From: an uncultured Planctomycetaceae bacterium | GTDB lineage: Bacteria > Planctomycetota > Planctomycetia > Gemmatales > Gemmataceae | Direction of reading: 5' to 3' | DNA: 45,846 nt | Assembly: GCA_903960945.1 (NCBI GenBank) | Contig: CAJCCR010000009.1 | Span: 1 to 45,846, forward strand | Shown here: piece after piece, positions 32,182-40,627 of the stretch | Layout of the letters: the number at the start of each line of letters is the position of its first letter | Position numbering within the stretch: position 1 is the stretch's first letter | The notes under the pieces: model-generated | What the model was told of the DNA's origin: nothing | The model's database searches: none | What the model saw: only the letters and a program-made list of their open reading frames with translations | Position numbers and translations under genes: made by a program

Positions 32182-33507
32182 TTAATAGCGAATAATCGTA
32201 TCAATGCTCATACGGAAATCTTGAAGGAACTGATTTCCTACGACTGCCCAATCTAGGCCAATGCCTGATTGCACCCTTTCAGACCATTTGTAACGAAGGC
32301 CAGGCCCTAGAGTGACAACGCTTTTTCCGCCAATGGATTGACCACCAAAGTTTACGAGATCAACGCCATCAAAATTAAAAGAGCTTTGCCCGCCCTTGGT
32401 GTAGATGAACCAGTTGAAATTCACCATGGGATAGAATCGATGCCAGTTTAAAATATCGTAGTCGATTTGGGCGCTAAGATTTAAATAGTTGGAACGGGCA
32501 TTGTTGGTGGAAATATTCCAATTAAGAACGCTCAGAACATCAAAGCTACCATAGGAACTTCGCCCAAAACTGTGAGCCGCCGAAACATAAGGCGTAAGCG
32601 AAAGATTGCCTGTGTTTTGGAATGCCCGTTGGGGCCCGCTGGGGATTTCAAAAGTAAGACCAGTGGCAGCGACAAGGTTGTTCTTTTCATCGCGCCAGAA
32701 AGTCCATTTAGGCCCAAGCCACAATTCTGAAAAACTGAGGTCGCCATTGAACCCCCCTTGTTGATCAGTCGGGTTCAGCGAAATCCAGCCAAATTTATTG
32801 ATAACAAAGGAAATCCGCTCGGTGATTGCAACTCTTGCTTGGCCGCCCAGATAATTTACATTACCGCCTTGAAGCGTGTTATTGCTCCCTGGAATTGTCT
32901 GATACATATACATAGGCTTCACTTCGGTAAGAGCCCTAGGGTCTTCGAAGAGAAAAAGATTGGTGGTGGGGCTGGCGAAATTATCGAAGGCGTGGTCGCT
33001 TTCAAAAAGCTTTCTGCTAGTAGTGCCCGAAAAAGGGCCATTGCCTATGTACTCGCGTGCTGATTCAAGAAAATTCGGATTATTTGTTGCTGGCCTATCC
33101 AATGGCATTCCCGTTGAACCAGGCACATAAGGAGAATTATTTCCAAATCCTGAAGGTGGTGGAGGATTTCCAAACCCTGAAGGTGGCGGAGGATTTCCAA
33201 ACCCTGGAGGTGGCGGGGGATTTCCAAACCCTGGAGGTGGCACATTGCTAGGAACTGCAGGTGGTACCCCGGGAGTTAATGCACCTGAAGGCACAGGCGA
33301 TTGCTCTACACCCTGTGTTAAAGTAATAGGGCTACTATTGGTTCTTACAGGTATAGAAATAGGTTGGCCTATTGCTGCAGCACCCCCCGCTGTTAGAGCG
33401 GGCCTGTTAGATCCATTCCATACCCCTTCTTGACTATAAACAGCACTCGAGGAAACGAAAATCCCCAAACATACCAATGCTTTTTTCAAGTAATCATTAT
33501 TACTCAT
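32182..33507 (-). CDS. Secreted protein with proline-rich repeats and a barrel-like C-terminal half
   Basis: A 441-residue product behind GGAGAG. Signal peptide at 1-25 (LVCLGIFVSSSAVYS). Residues 60-130 are Pro/Gly/Asn-rich with four 9-residue units of the type PPPPSGFGN. Residues 145-441 read as alternating beta strands (RISFVINKFGWISLNP, LWLGPKWTFWRDEKNNLV, GPGLRYKWSERVQSGIGLDW) and the chain ends with an aromatic (TIIRY), which suggests an outer-membrane barrel. I do not know the family name. The repeat region may cross the cell surface layer. Downstream spacing to the UPF0261 gene is 91 bases. Confidence 0.7.
   Translation of the reverse strand: MSNNDYLKKALVCLGIFVSSSAVYSQEGVWNGSNRPALTAGGAAAIGQPISIPVRTNSSPITLTQGVEQSPVPSGALTPGVPPAVPSNVPPPGFGNPPPPPGFGNPPPPSGFGNPPPPSGFGNNSPYVPGSTGMPLDRPATNNPNFLESAREYIGNGPFSGTTSRKLFESDHAFDNFASPTTNLFLFEDPRALTEVKPMYMYQTIPGSNNTLQGGNVNYLGGQARVAITERISFVINKFGWISLNPTDQQGGFNGDLSFSELWLGPKWTFWRDEKNNLVAATGLTFEIPSGPQRAFQNTGNLSLTPYVSAAHSFGRSSYGSFDVLSVLNWNISTNNARSNYLNLSAQIDYDILNWHRFYPMVNFNWFIYTKGGQSSFNFDGVDLVNFGGQSIGGKSVVTLGPGLRYKWSERVQSGIGLDWAVVGNQFLQDFRMSIDTIIRY
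33137..33244. repeat. 27-bp tandem repeat, four copies
   Basis: Four contiguous units (33137-33163, 33164-33190, 33191-33217, 33218-33244), each encoding nine residues PPPPxGFGN on the minus strand. The middle two are closest, and the first has diverged. The unit length keeps frame, so copy number could vary without breaking the gene. Confidence 0.85.
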
Positions 33508-33697
33508 ATTAATCTCTCCATTGGAACTAATATAAAATTAATTCCCAAGCAATCTTTACTGATGATAAACAGAGGCTTTTTCACAGTTTTCCAAAGCCCT
33601 AACTTTAATCTTCTGTATTACCCACCACTTGGCCCATTATTTCAGATAAACTATCCCAAGTAGGCGTCCTCTTAACTTCTTCTTAAGGTTTGACAAG

Positions 33698-34561
33698 ATG
33701 AAAAAGCTTCTAATTCTAAGACTTTTAATTCTGTTGGTAATTGGGGCAAGTTTGGCAAACCTGGCTCGCGCCTGGTGGGTTAATGGCCATGCTACTCTCG
33801 TTGAAGCTGCAGCTTCTGCACTTCCCGATGATATGCCTGAATTCTTTCGCAAGGCAGGTAAAGCCCTTGGTCATTTCGTTGGCGACCCCGATCGTTGGAA
33901 AAATCCCAGTGCAAAATTCCTTCGTGCAGGTACCTCCGCAGATCATTTTCTCGATCTTGAAGATGTCGAAGGGAAAGATCTTCCCTCGGATAGATATCAA
34001 GCGATTGAGTTGCTTCAATCCATAAAAAAACGACCCGAAAAAGTCGGTATGCTTCCCTATGCAATCATGGAAAACTACGAACGCCTTGCTTGTGCCTTTT
34101 ATGATTACAGGCAAGACCCAGAGAATGAAGCCATTCGTTGGAAGTGCCTATTGCATGCAGGGGTGATGGCGCACTATACCACCGACCTTTGCATGCCTTT
34201 GCATACCACTGTAAATTATGATGGCATGAAAATTGATGGAAAGATTAAGCAGAAGGGTATCCATGCGAGGCTTGATAGCTTTCCTGAGAAGTTTAATTTT
34301 AAAGCGATAGACCTCGCCAAGGGACTGAAGGCAAACAAAATGGATTCCGATGTGGTTTGGAATAAAGTCATCGAATCGATAAGGGATTCACATCGCCATA
34401 TTTCAACTTGTTATGAATTGGATCTGAAAAACAATTTCACCGAACCTACCGAAGAAAGCAGAAAGTTTGTTTCAGAACGCTGCCGGATGGGGGTTCAATT
34501 GACCATGGATATTTGGTACAGCGCCTGGCATAAAAGTGCAACCATGCCAAAGCCATATTAA
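33698..34561 (+). CDS. Secreted S1/P1 nuclease / zinc phospholipase C-like enzyme
   Basis: A 287-residue product. The signal peptide ends ...NLARA, so the mature protein starts with Trp (W26-W27-VNGH31), as in the S1/P1 nuclease and zinc phospholipase C fold, where the N-terminal Trp binds a metal. Further ligands fit: ADH83-FLD86, H153-AGVMAH159-YTTD163, H169, and H189-ARLD193. The fold usually binds three Zn ions and cuts phosphodiesters in nucleic acids or phospholipids. Which substrate applies is unclear. No cysteine-pair pattern beyond the usual. It stands as a single gene between two terminator or spacer regions and is exported. Confidence 0.8.
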   Translation: MKKLLILRLLILLVIGASLANLARAWWVNGHATLVEAAASALPDDMPEFFRKAGKALGHFVGDPDRWKNPSAKFLRAGTSADHFLDLEDVEGKDLPSDRYQAIELLQSIKKRPEKVGMLPYAIMENYERLACAFYDYRQDPENEAIRWKCLLHAGVMAHYTTDLCMPLHTTVNYDGMKIDGKIKQKGIHARLDSFPEKFNFKAIDLAKGLKANKMDSDVVWNKVIESIRDSHRHISTCYELDLKNNFTEPTEESRKFVSERCRMGVQLTMDIWYSAWHKSATMPKPY

Positions 34562-34563
34562 AA

Positions 34564-34595
34564 AAAAGAACCCCCAAGGAGTTGGGGGTTCTTTT
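34564..34595. terminator. Bidirectional rho-independent terminator
   Basis: Perfect 14-base arms (34564-34577, AAAAGAACCCCCAA; 34582-34595) with a GGAG loop; A's before and T's after. It serves the convergent S1/P1-like and BBP7 genes. Confidence 0.9.
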
Positions 34596-34651
34596 CGCCC
34601 AAGAATAAACTCCAAGGGAGTTGAAGGTTATTCTCGGGCTGGGGGGTACAA

Positions 34652-35851
34652 CTAAAAAGTAATTTCCATGCCAAGGGTGATCCCTTGCATCCAGAGGTCG
34701 GTGCTGTTGAAACTAAAGGTAGGTTGCCCATTTCCAACATTAAGGTCGATTGTAGAACCCGGCCTCGAAACACTTGACCAATATATAATGTTGTAACCAA
34801 CATATCCTTTGACACAATCTCTGAAGGCATAGCCTACATTCACACCCAATTCTGGTACAAAGGTAAACTTCTCTTTCGAGTACTGCCCGATGTTAGAATC
34901 TGCAGCCAAGAATCCCGTAGGTGCGGTGGAAGATACATTGCCCGTAGTGGAAGTAGTGATCCCAGTAATGTTTACTGATTGTTGGGTGCCACCGATAGCA
35001 AGTTTAGGCAGAGCATTAACGAACCATTTGTCCTTGCGTAATTCGATGCTTGCGCCTACCTGGCCGCCGTAAAAATCACTCGTGGTTTTAAAATTATCGG
35101 TAGAACTAGAAATAACTGGTCCGGGTAAAGGGCTAAAAGAACTTCCGGTAATATCGAGGCTTTCTTTTAAGCCAAGGTATCTGAAGCCGAACAGCCCATC
35201 TACCGACATGGAAACGCCACTGATGAAGTTGTGCCTAAGGTTTCCTTCTGCGCCCCAAAGTTTACTGTCGAATCGGGAAGAAAAAGACCCCGCATTAGTT
35301 GAAGGCGAAGAAAGAACCAAAGCTGATTGACTTCCAGTCGTTACGTTGGTGAAAGGCCTTGCAAGCAAAGGTGCGCCTGGCGAAGAAAGACCGATTTGAT
35401 CCACCTGAGTTTCTAAAAACAGGAAGTTCGCTTCGAATGCGAGGTTGTGTTCTCTAGAAAGCCAGTAAATCATGTCGAACCTTGCACCACTTCGTAAATC
35501 TCCTCCGTAGGAGGTGTCGCCGAAGAGAATGTTCGTTCCAGGTGCGTTAAGAATACCTGTTGTTCCTGAAGTAGAAAGAGGCGCAACTTTGTCGCCTTTC
35601 ATCCACCAAAGAAGGTACTCAGCACTAAATGAAAAGCGTTCGGAATCTGCAGGAGGCCTTGGTATTTCCAAAAGTGGGGCAACTTCGTCTTCTTTTGGAA
35701 TTGCTTCCTTGCCGACATCGAGGACAATTTTTTTTGCCTCTTGTGTCGCTTTTAAATCGGTAGGTAATTTGGTGGGAATCTCATCTGCAATCAATGCTGA
35801 TGAACTTACCCCCAATGAAAATGCCAATACGAAACTCCATTGCTTGCGCAT
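34652..35851 (-). CDS. BBP7-family outer-membrane beta-barrel protein
   Basis: From ATG 35851 (GGGAGG upstream) the product is 399 residues; the ATG at 35875 lies before that site. The signal peptide ends near SSALIA^DEI. After a Lys/Pro-rich linker comes the family start FSFSAEYLLWWMKGDKVAPL, then TSYGGDLRSGARFDMIYWLS, FGFRYLGLKE and GYVGYNIIYWSSVSRPGSTI. It ends in MQGITLGMEITF with the terminal Phe used by the barrel assembly machinery. BBP7 is a planctomycete-specific barrel family of unknown cargo. The 44-residue fragment at 1-135 may be a second barrel of similar type. Confidence 0.88.
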   Translation of the reverse strand: MRKQWSFVLAFSLGVSSSALIADEIPTKLPTDLKATQEAKKIVLDVGKEAIPKEDEVAPLLEIPRPPADSERFSFSAEYLLWWMKGDKVAPLSTSGTTGILNAPGTNILFGDTSYGGDLRSGARFDMIYWLSREHNLAFEANFLFLETQVDQIGLSSPGAPLLARPFTNVTTGSQSALVLSSPSTNAGSFSSRFDSKLWGAEGNLRHNFISGVSMSVDGLFGFRYLGLKESLDITGSSFSPLPGPVISSSTDNFKTTSDFYGGQVGASIELRKDKWFVNALPKLAIGGTQQSVNITGITTSTTGNVSSTAPTGFLAADSNIGQYSKEKFTFVPELGVNVGYAFRDCVKGYVGYNIIYWSSVSRPGSTIDLNVGNGQPTFSFNSTDLWMQGITLGMEITF

Positions 35852-36192
35852 GGAAATATCCTCCCTTAAAGCCATACCTTCATCCTTGATGGTATGTTGA
35901 ATTTGAACCCTGCCTGTCAGATTCCCCCCGGAACCAGACAGGGTTTTATGTCTACTTTGTATTTCGACTTTGTGGTTCCGATGAAATCATCTGAAAAGGT
36001 GATAGGTCCTGTAGGAGTTATGCCGGGCGAGCAAATAATCCATTGATCCATTAGAAAAGTCACGGTCGCTAATTCAGTTAAAAGTGTAATGTTCGGCAAA
36101 GTTTGCCAAGTTTGTAGCATAATAGGTGACTTTTCCGATTATGCAGGGTATATTGAACTCCCTTGCCAGTAATTTAAGGAAGAAATGAGCTT
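35852..36192. other. Spacer between BBP7 and a small gene
   Basis: A 340-base spacer carrying the divergent promoters. An inverted repeat, CCTGTC (35913-35918) with GACAGG (35937-35942) flanked by AACCCTG and CAGGGTT, followed by TTTT on the plus strand, could be a terminator or an operator. A 67-codon minus-strand frame at 35917-36120 is open, but has no ribosome binding site and runs into the hairpin. Confidence 0.4.
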
Positions 36193-36456
36193 ATGGAACC
36201 GAATAATCCTCTCAATCCATTAGATCCTAAACAGGTGAAGACGGCATTCAAGTCGTTCAAAAAGCGCCTGAAACTTACCCAATTGGATGAAGATTCGAAG
36301 TTGGGTCGGTCCCCGATGACGGGAGGCAGTCACTCTTCCATCGTTGCGATTCAACCCCCATCCGAGTTTTCCCATGAAATCTGGCAGGAGTTGGTTAAGC
36401 AGGGAAAATTGAAGCCCGCTGGCAGGGGTATGTATGAATTGGTCAAAGAACTTTAA
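36193..36456 (+). CDS. Small basic protein of unknown function
   Basis: An 87-residue product. Its ribosome binding site is AAGGAAGA about ten bases upstream. The N-terminal third is charged (VKTAFKSFKKRLKLTQLDED), the middle Gly/Ser-rich, and the C-terminus reads EIWQELVKQGKLKPAGRGMY followed by ELVKEL, which could be one small winged-helix-like unit. I recall similar short proteins in planctomycetes but no name. It is 14 bases upstream of the PQQ-propeller gene on the same strand and probably co-transcribed. Confidence 0.65.
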   Translation: MEPNNPLNPLDPKQVKTAFKSFKKRLKLTQLDEDSKLGRSPMTGGSHSSIVAIQPPSEFSHEIWQELVKQGKLKPAGRGMYELVKEL

Positions 36457-36470
36457 CTCAAAGGCCTGTC

Positions 36471-37736
36471 ATGAAAAAATCCATTTGGTCTCTATCTGTT
36501 GCAGGGGCATTATTTATTTCTCAGGCCCATGCTGAATCTTGGACAAGCTTTCGCGGCCCCACAGGCGATGGCCATGTAAAAGGCGAGAAACTTCCCGATT
36601 CCTTCAAGCCGGGGCAGGAATTGTGGAAGCAAGCCATTCCCGGTAAAGGCTGGTCCACCCCTGCGGTTGTTGCAGGAAAAATCTTTCTTACCACTGCAAT
36701 CCCCAGCGGCGAAGGCGCAATGGTGAATCAGTCCCTTGAAGCAATGTGCCTCAATGCCAGCGATGGTAAGGTTGTTTGGAAAACCCCTATCTTCGAACAA
36801 AAGGCTGATACTGCACCGAAAATCCATGGCAAAAATAGCCATGCCAGCCCTTCTCCCATTTGGCATGAAAACAAAATTTATGTTCACTTTGGCCATATGG
36901 GTACCGCTTGCCTCGATGAACAGGGCAAGATTCTTTGGAAAGTTCCTGGGTTATATACCAAACCAGTGCATGGTAACGGTGGCTCGCCTATTCTTGTTGA
37001 TGACATGCTGATTTTTAGCTGTGATGGAACCGATGCCCAAAAGGTTGTTGCGATTAAAACCAAAGATGGGTCGTTGGTTTGGAGCACTGATAGGCAGGCT
37101 AGTCCGACTAAGCCTTTCTCGTTTTCGACACCCGAACTTATCGAAGTGAATGGCCAGAAAATGGTTATTAGCCCTGCAAGCGATATGGTGGGCGCTTATG
37201 ATCCTAAAACAGGTAAGGAAATCTGGCGTGTTAAATATAAAGGGTATTCTGTCATTCCTAAACCTTTGTTTGCCAATGGTTTGGTTTTTATATCCACCAG
37301 CTATGACCGCCCTGTACTCTATGCCATCAAGCCTGATGGTAAAGGCGATGTAACCGAAACGCATGTTGCCTGGAAGCTCGAGAAAAACATTCCTCATACT
37401 CCAAGCCTTATTGCGGAAGGCCCTGATTTATTCATGGTTGCAGATAACGGCATGGCTAGTTGCGTGGAAGCTGCAACGGGTAAAGTTCATTGGGGCCCCG
37501 AGCGTATTGATGGTGCTTACTCTTCTTCCCCGGTGATTTCGGATGGTAAGATTTATTTTCAGAATGAAGAAGGTAAAACCACTGTGGTTAAAGCAGCAAG
37601 AACTTTCCAGAAAATCGCAACCTCGGATATGGGTGAAAGAACCCTTGCTTCCTTTGCGGTTGCAGATGGCAAGTTATTTGTAAGAACGGAAAAGAGCTTG
37701 TTTGCGTTCAGTCTTAAAAGCTTGGCTTCAAGATAG
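36471..37736 (+). CDS. Secreted PQQ-like beta-propeller protein
   Basis: A 421-residue product with a signal peptide (WSLSVAGALFISQAHA^ES). It then has the planctomycete form of the PQQ-like propeller: SWTSFRGPTGDGHVKGEKLP, GWSTPAVVAGKIFLTTAIPS, and repeated W-x(n)-DG blades such as LNASDGKVVWKTPIF, IKTKDGSLVWSTDR and YDPKTGKEIWRVKYKG. Seven or eight blades are likely. These proteins are usually called outer-membrane-assembly or quinoprotein-like, but no PQQ-binding residues can be confirmed. Exported to the periplasm. A bidirectional terminator follows. Confidence 0.85.
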   Translation: MKKSIWSLSVAGALFISQAHAESWTSFRGPTGDGHVKGEKLPDSFKPGQELWKQAIPGKGWSTPAVVAGKIFLTTAIPSGEGAMVNQSLEAMCLNASDGKVVWKTPIFEQKADTAPKIHGKNSHASPSPIWHENKIYVHFGHMGTACLDEQGKILWKVPGLYTKPVHGNGGSPILVDDMLIFSCDGTDAQKVVAIKTKDGSLVWSTDRQASPTKPFSFSTPELIEVNGQKMVISPASDMVGAYDPKTGKEIWRVKYKGYSVIPKPLFANGLVFISTSYDRPVLYAIKPDGKGDVTETHVAWKLEKNIPHTPSLIAEGPDLFMVADNGMASCVEAATGKVHWGPERIDGAYSSSPVISDGKIYFQNEEGKTTVVKAARTFQKIATSDMGERTLASFAVADGKLFVRTEKSLFAFSLKSLASR

Positions 37737-37751
37737 TCTTTACATCAAATA

Positions 37752-37787
37752 AAAAAGGAGCCTGGGATTAGTCCCAGACTCCTTTTT
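37752..37787. terminator. Bidirectional rho-independent terminator
   Basis: Sixteen-base arms at 37752-37767 and 37772-37787 (AAAAAGGAGCCTGGGA and partner, one mismatch) with a TTAG loop and flanking A and T runs. It separates the convergent propeller and Deg protease genes. Confidence 0.9.
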
Positions 37788-37803
37788 GTTTTAACTCATG
37801 CCA

Positions 37804-39294
37804 CTAGCTCTTTTTTACAAGGATATAATCCTTGGAGCCATCGGGTGTTTGAACCTGAAACAAAACGCCTACATCATAATTAGCCTTGTCGGTAAGGGTC
37901 TTTACTTCAGAAGAGGATTTGACTTCTTTCTTTTCGACTTTCATGATTACCATGCCAACTCGCAAGCCTGCCTTATACCCAAGGCTTTCACGGTCCATCT
38001 TAATGATCACCACTCCACTGGTTCCAGACTTGTAACCAAATTTGTCTGCAAGTTCATCATTGAGTTGGCCCACTTCAACCCCAAGCTTGTCGAGGTTGGT
38101 TTCGCCTTCAATGCTGGGGTTTTCTGGCGATTTCGGATTGAGGCGTGACATCCCAAACTGTTTGGGTTGCTCGACAATGGTGACATTTACCTTAAGTTCT
38201 TTACCATCGCGGACCAGCTTGAATTCCGAAGCCTTACCTAAGGGCAAAGCCGCTACAGAAAACTGGAGATCTTTGCTGTCTTTGATAACCTTCCCTGCAA
38301 CTTCAATAATAATGTCACCTGATTGAATTCCACCTTTGCCTGCAGGCCCATCTTCCATCACTTGGGTGATGATCACGCCTTTAGGGTTTTTTAAGCCCAG
38401 TTTCATTGCAACCTGCTCGTCTTCAATGTCCTTGATTGCAACGCCTAGGTAACCCCTTCGAACAATGCCGTTTTTCAGCAATTGCTCTTTGATGGTTTTC
38501 GTAAGGTTGGAGGTTATGGCCATGCCAACACCTTGAAACCCACCGGATCGGGTTTTGATTGCAGAGTTCACGCCGATAACCTGGCCATCGAGATTGACTA
38601 AAGGCCCGCCGCTATTACCTGGATTGATGGCTGCATCGGTTTGCAGAAAATCTTCGTAGAAATTAAGCCTAAGGCTACGGCCCTTGGCGCTAATAATACC
38701 CGAAGTGACCGAACCTGTGAGGCCAAATGGAGCACCCAAGGCTAAAACTCTGTCGCCAATTTCTGATACATCGGAATCGCCAAATTCCAAGGCAGGAAGA
38801 TTCTTGGCGTCGATCTTAACGATGGCTAGATCGGTCTTAGGATCGCCCTTGATCTCAATCGAAGTAAATTTCCTACCATCATTTAGGGTGATTTCTACTT
38901 TGTCGGAGCCTTCAACCACATGGTTGTTGGTTACGATGATGCCATTAGATTCAACAATAAAGCCCGATCCAAACCCGCCTTGGCTTTCATCGGGGCCATC
39001 TTCACCGCCTCGTTTTTTAAATTCTTCGAAAAACTTCCTGAATTCTTCAGGGATCTGTGGATTATCTTGGCCTTGGTTCTTGCGTTTGGGCCCCTGTTCT
39101 TTTAATCGCATTGGTTTTGCCTTCGCTTCGATACTTACCACCGAAGGAAGTACTTTCTTCACTACATCGCGGTAAGAAACCAGATCCTTACCTTTGGTAA
39201 CTGGGGGGGCAGCCGATTGGCCCTGAATCCAAGGTGAAATAACAAAGCCAGTTATCCCTGAAAACATTAATGCGAGTACAAATAGCTTTTTCAT
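37804..39294 (-). CDS. HtrA/Deg-type serine protease with two PDZ domains
   Basis: ATG 39294 with AAAAGGAG upstream gives 496 residues; the longer frame to 39411 is rejected. An uncleaved or cleaved signal (LFVLALMFSGITGFVIS) precedes a Lys/Gln-rich linker. The trypsin-like domain (about 105-270) has the full triad H125 (TNNHVVEG), D155 (TDLAIV) and S228 (NPGNSGGPL). PDZ1 spans about 280-375 (GYLGVAIKDIEDEQVAMKLG) and PDZ2 about 400-495 (GVEVGQLNDELADKFGY, VIIKMDRESLGYKAGLRVG). This is a periplasmic quality-control protease. No sensor kinase adjacent. The upstream spacer is 278 bases. Confidence 0.9.
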   Translation of the reverse strand: MKKLFVLALMFSGITGFVISPWIQGQSAAPPVTKGKDLVSYRDVVKKVLPSVVSIEAKAKPMRLKEQGPKRKNQGQDNPQIPEEFRKFFEEFKKRGGEDGPDESQGGFGSGFIVESNGIIVTNNHVVEGSDKVEITLNDGRKFTSIEIKGDPKTDLAIVKIDAKNLPALEFGDSDVSEIGDRVLALGAPFGLTGSVTSGIISAKGRSLRLNFYEDFLQTDAAINPGNSGGPLVNLDGQVIGVNSAIKTRSGGFQGVGMAITSNLTKTIKEQLLKNGIVRRGYLGVAIKDIEDEQVAMKLGLKNPKGVIITQVMEDGPAGKGGIQSGDIIIEVAGKVIKDSKDLQFSVAALPLGKASEFKLVRDGKELKVNVTIVEQPKQFGMSRLNPKSPENPSIEGETNLDKLGVEVGQLNDELADKFGYKSGTSGVVIIKMDRESLGYKAGLRVGMVIMKVEKKEVKSSSEVKTLTDKANYDVGVLFQVQTPDGSKDYILVKKS

Positions 39295-39572
39295 AATGCT
39301 CCTTTTATTGTGTTGATAAGTCGCTTTTCCATTAAGCAGATGTAACTCTGCTAACATACCAAAAGAACGCCGTTTATACACTACGAACCAACCTTTAAAA
39401 AGGTTCTGCAAATAGAAAAAAATATTTCGTCCTTATCCTTCCTGTTTTTAGGGAACTTTATTGCACTTATTCGCATCAAATATTACATAAAAGGTACTTT
39501 TGCCATGGAATCTTGTCTCTTTTTAGTAAGAATAGACTTATTACATCAAGGTCTTGAATAGAAATCTGAAGT

Positions 39573-40298
39573 ATGGCTAGTGAAAATAAGAACGTACCTG
39601 AAAACGATCCGTTGGAAGATTGCCAAAAAGCCATTGGTTATCAGTTTAATCAGATAGATTTACTGAAATCGGCGCTTACGCATGCCTCTGGAGTTGATTC
39701 TAGACTGGCATCCAATGAAAGGCTTGAGTTTCTGGGAGATTCTATCCTGGGGCTGATTTGCTGTGAATATCTTTATCATCGGTTTCCTGATTTGCAGGAA
39801 GGTGATATGACTAAAATAAAATCAGTAGTGGTTAGCAGGCCAACTTGTGCAAAGGTCAGCGAAGATTTAAAGCTGGGTTCGTTTATGGTTCTGGGCAGGG
39901 GGGTGGCTTATAATATTCAACATATTCCCGCCAACATTCTTGCGGATGTTTTTGAAGCCATTCTTGGCGCAATTTATCTGGATGGTGGATGGGGTGCTGC
40001 TAAGGAATTTGCACTAAGGCAACTTTCCGCCCTTATCGAGGAAGTCGCGGGTAGCGATTTAAAAAATAACGCAAAATCTTTGTTGCAGCAAGTTGTGCAA
40101 CGGGAATTCGGGGCGACTCCTCAATATGTTTTATTACAAGAAAACGGCCCCGATCATAGCAAGTGCTTCATGATGGCGGTCAGCATTCAAGGGAAAACCT
40201 ACAAGGGTGCCTGGGGCAAAAATAAAAAAGACGCGGAACAAGCTGCCGCTTTTAATGCTCTTTCCGAAATTCAAAATCCGGATTCAGAAACTAAGTAA
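39573..40298 (+). CDS. rnc: Ribonuclease III
   Basis: A 241-residue RNase III, cutting double-stranded RNA in rRNA maturation and mRNA turnover. The signature NERLEFLGDSILG carries E52 and D56, and ADVFEAILGAIYLDGG carries D125 and E128, the four catalytic metal ligands. The dsRNA-binding domain is about residues 165-236 (KSLLQQVVQREFGATPQYVL, GKNKKDAEQAAAFNAL). It is the first gene of a probable three-gene plus-strand set: the next gene starts 10 bases after its stop. Confidence 0.95.
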   Translation: MASENKNVPENDPLEDCQKAIGYQFNQIDLLKSALTHASGVDSRLASNERLEFLGDSILGLICCEYLYHRFPDLQEGDMTKIKSVVVSRPTCAKVSEDLKLGSFMVLGRGVAYNIQHIPANILADVFEAILGAIYLDGGWGAAKEFALRQLSALIEEVAGSDLKNNAKSLLQQVVQREFGATPQYVLLQENGPDHSKCFMMAVSIQGKTYKGAWGKNKKDAEQAAAFNALSEIQNPDSETK

Positions 40299-40308
40299 AT
40301 TTACTACC

Positions 40309-40602
40309 ATGCCAATGAAACCTTATAAAGTGCTCTGCCTTCAATCCGAGTGCAAGAACTTGGCTAATTTTAAAATTGCATCACGGTGGAGTGATGGAGG
40401 CGTGGAAGAGTTGAAAACTTATGCTCTTACTTGCGAAAAATGCCTTCCTTCAGCTTTTGCTCAAAGTTTTGAAAAACATAAAAGTTGCAGGACCATCCCG
40501 GGTGAAGTCTTGGAATCACCTATGATATTTGAACTTCATACAGGCAGGCATTCCAATCAACTGGTGCGAAGAACGGATCTCGAAGATTCTTTTATTTCTT
40601 AA
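40309..40602 (+). CDS. Small conserved planctomycete-type protein with CxxC
   Basis: From ATG 40309 the product is 97 residues. There is a first Cys pair (C9 and C14 in LCLQSEC), then NFKIASRWSDGGVEELKTYA, a second pair (C-EK-C, about 44-47) and a hydrophilic tail ending VRRTDLEDS. Four Cys could hold one Zn. The sequence pattern is familiar from small planctomycete proteins of unknown role, but I know no name. The ORF is open further upstream (to 40207) inside rnc, in another frame; the ATG 40309 with rnc stop ten bases before is the natural start. Followed closely by the AIM6-like gene. Confidence 0.65.
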   Translation: MPMKPYKVLCLQSECKNLANFKIASRWSDGGVEELKTYALTCEKCLPSAFAQSFEKHKSCRTIPGEVLESPMIFELHTGRHSNQLVRRTDLEDSFIS

Positions 40603-40627
40603 GGCTCAACCGAAAGACAATTTGCTT

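Noticed and set aside
35917-36120. 67-codon minus-strand ORF
   Set aside because: No ribosome binding site, no recognisable protein pattern and its 3' end is inside an inverted repeat; left as spacer.
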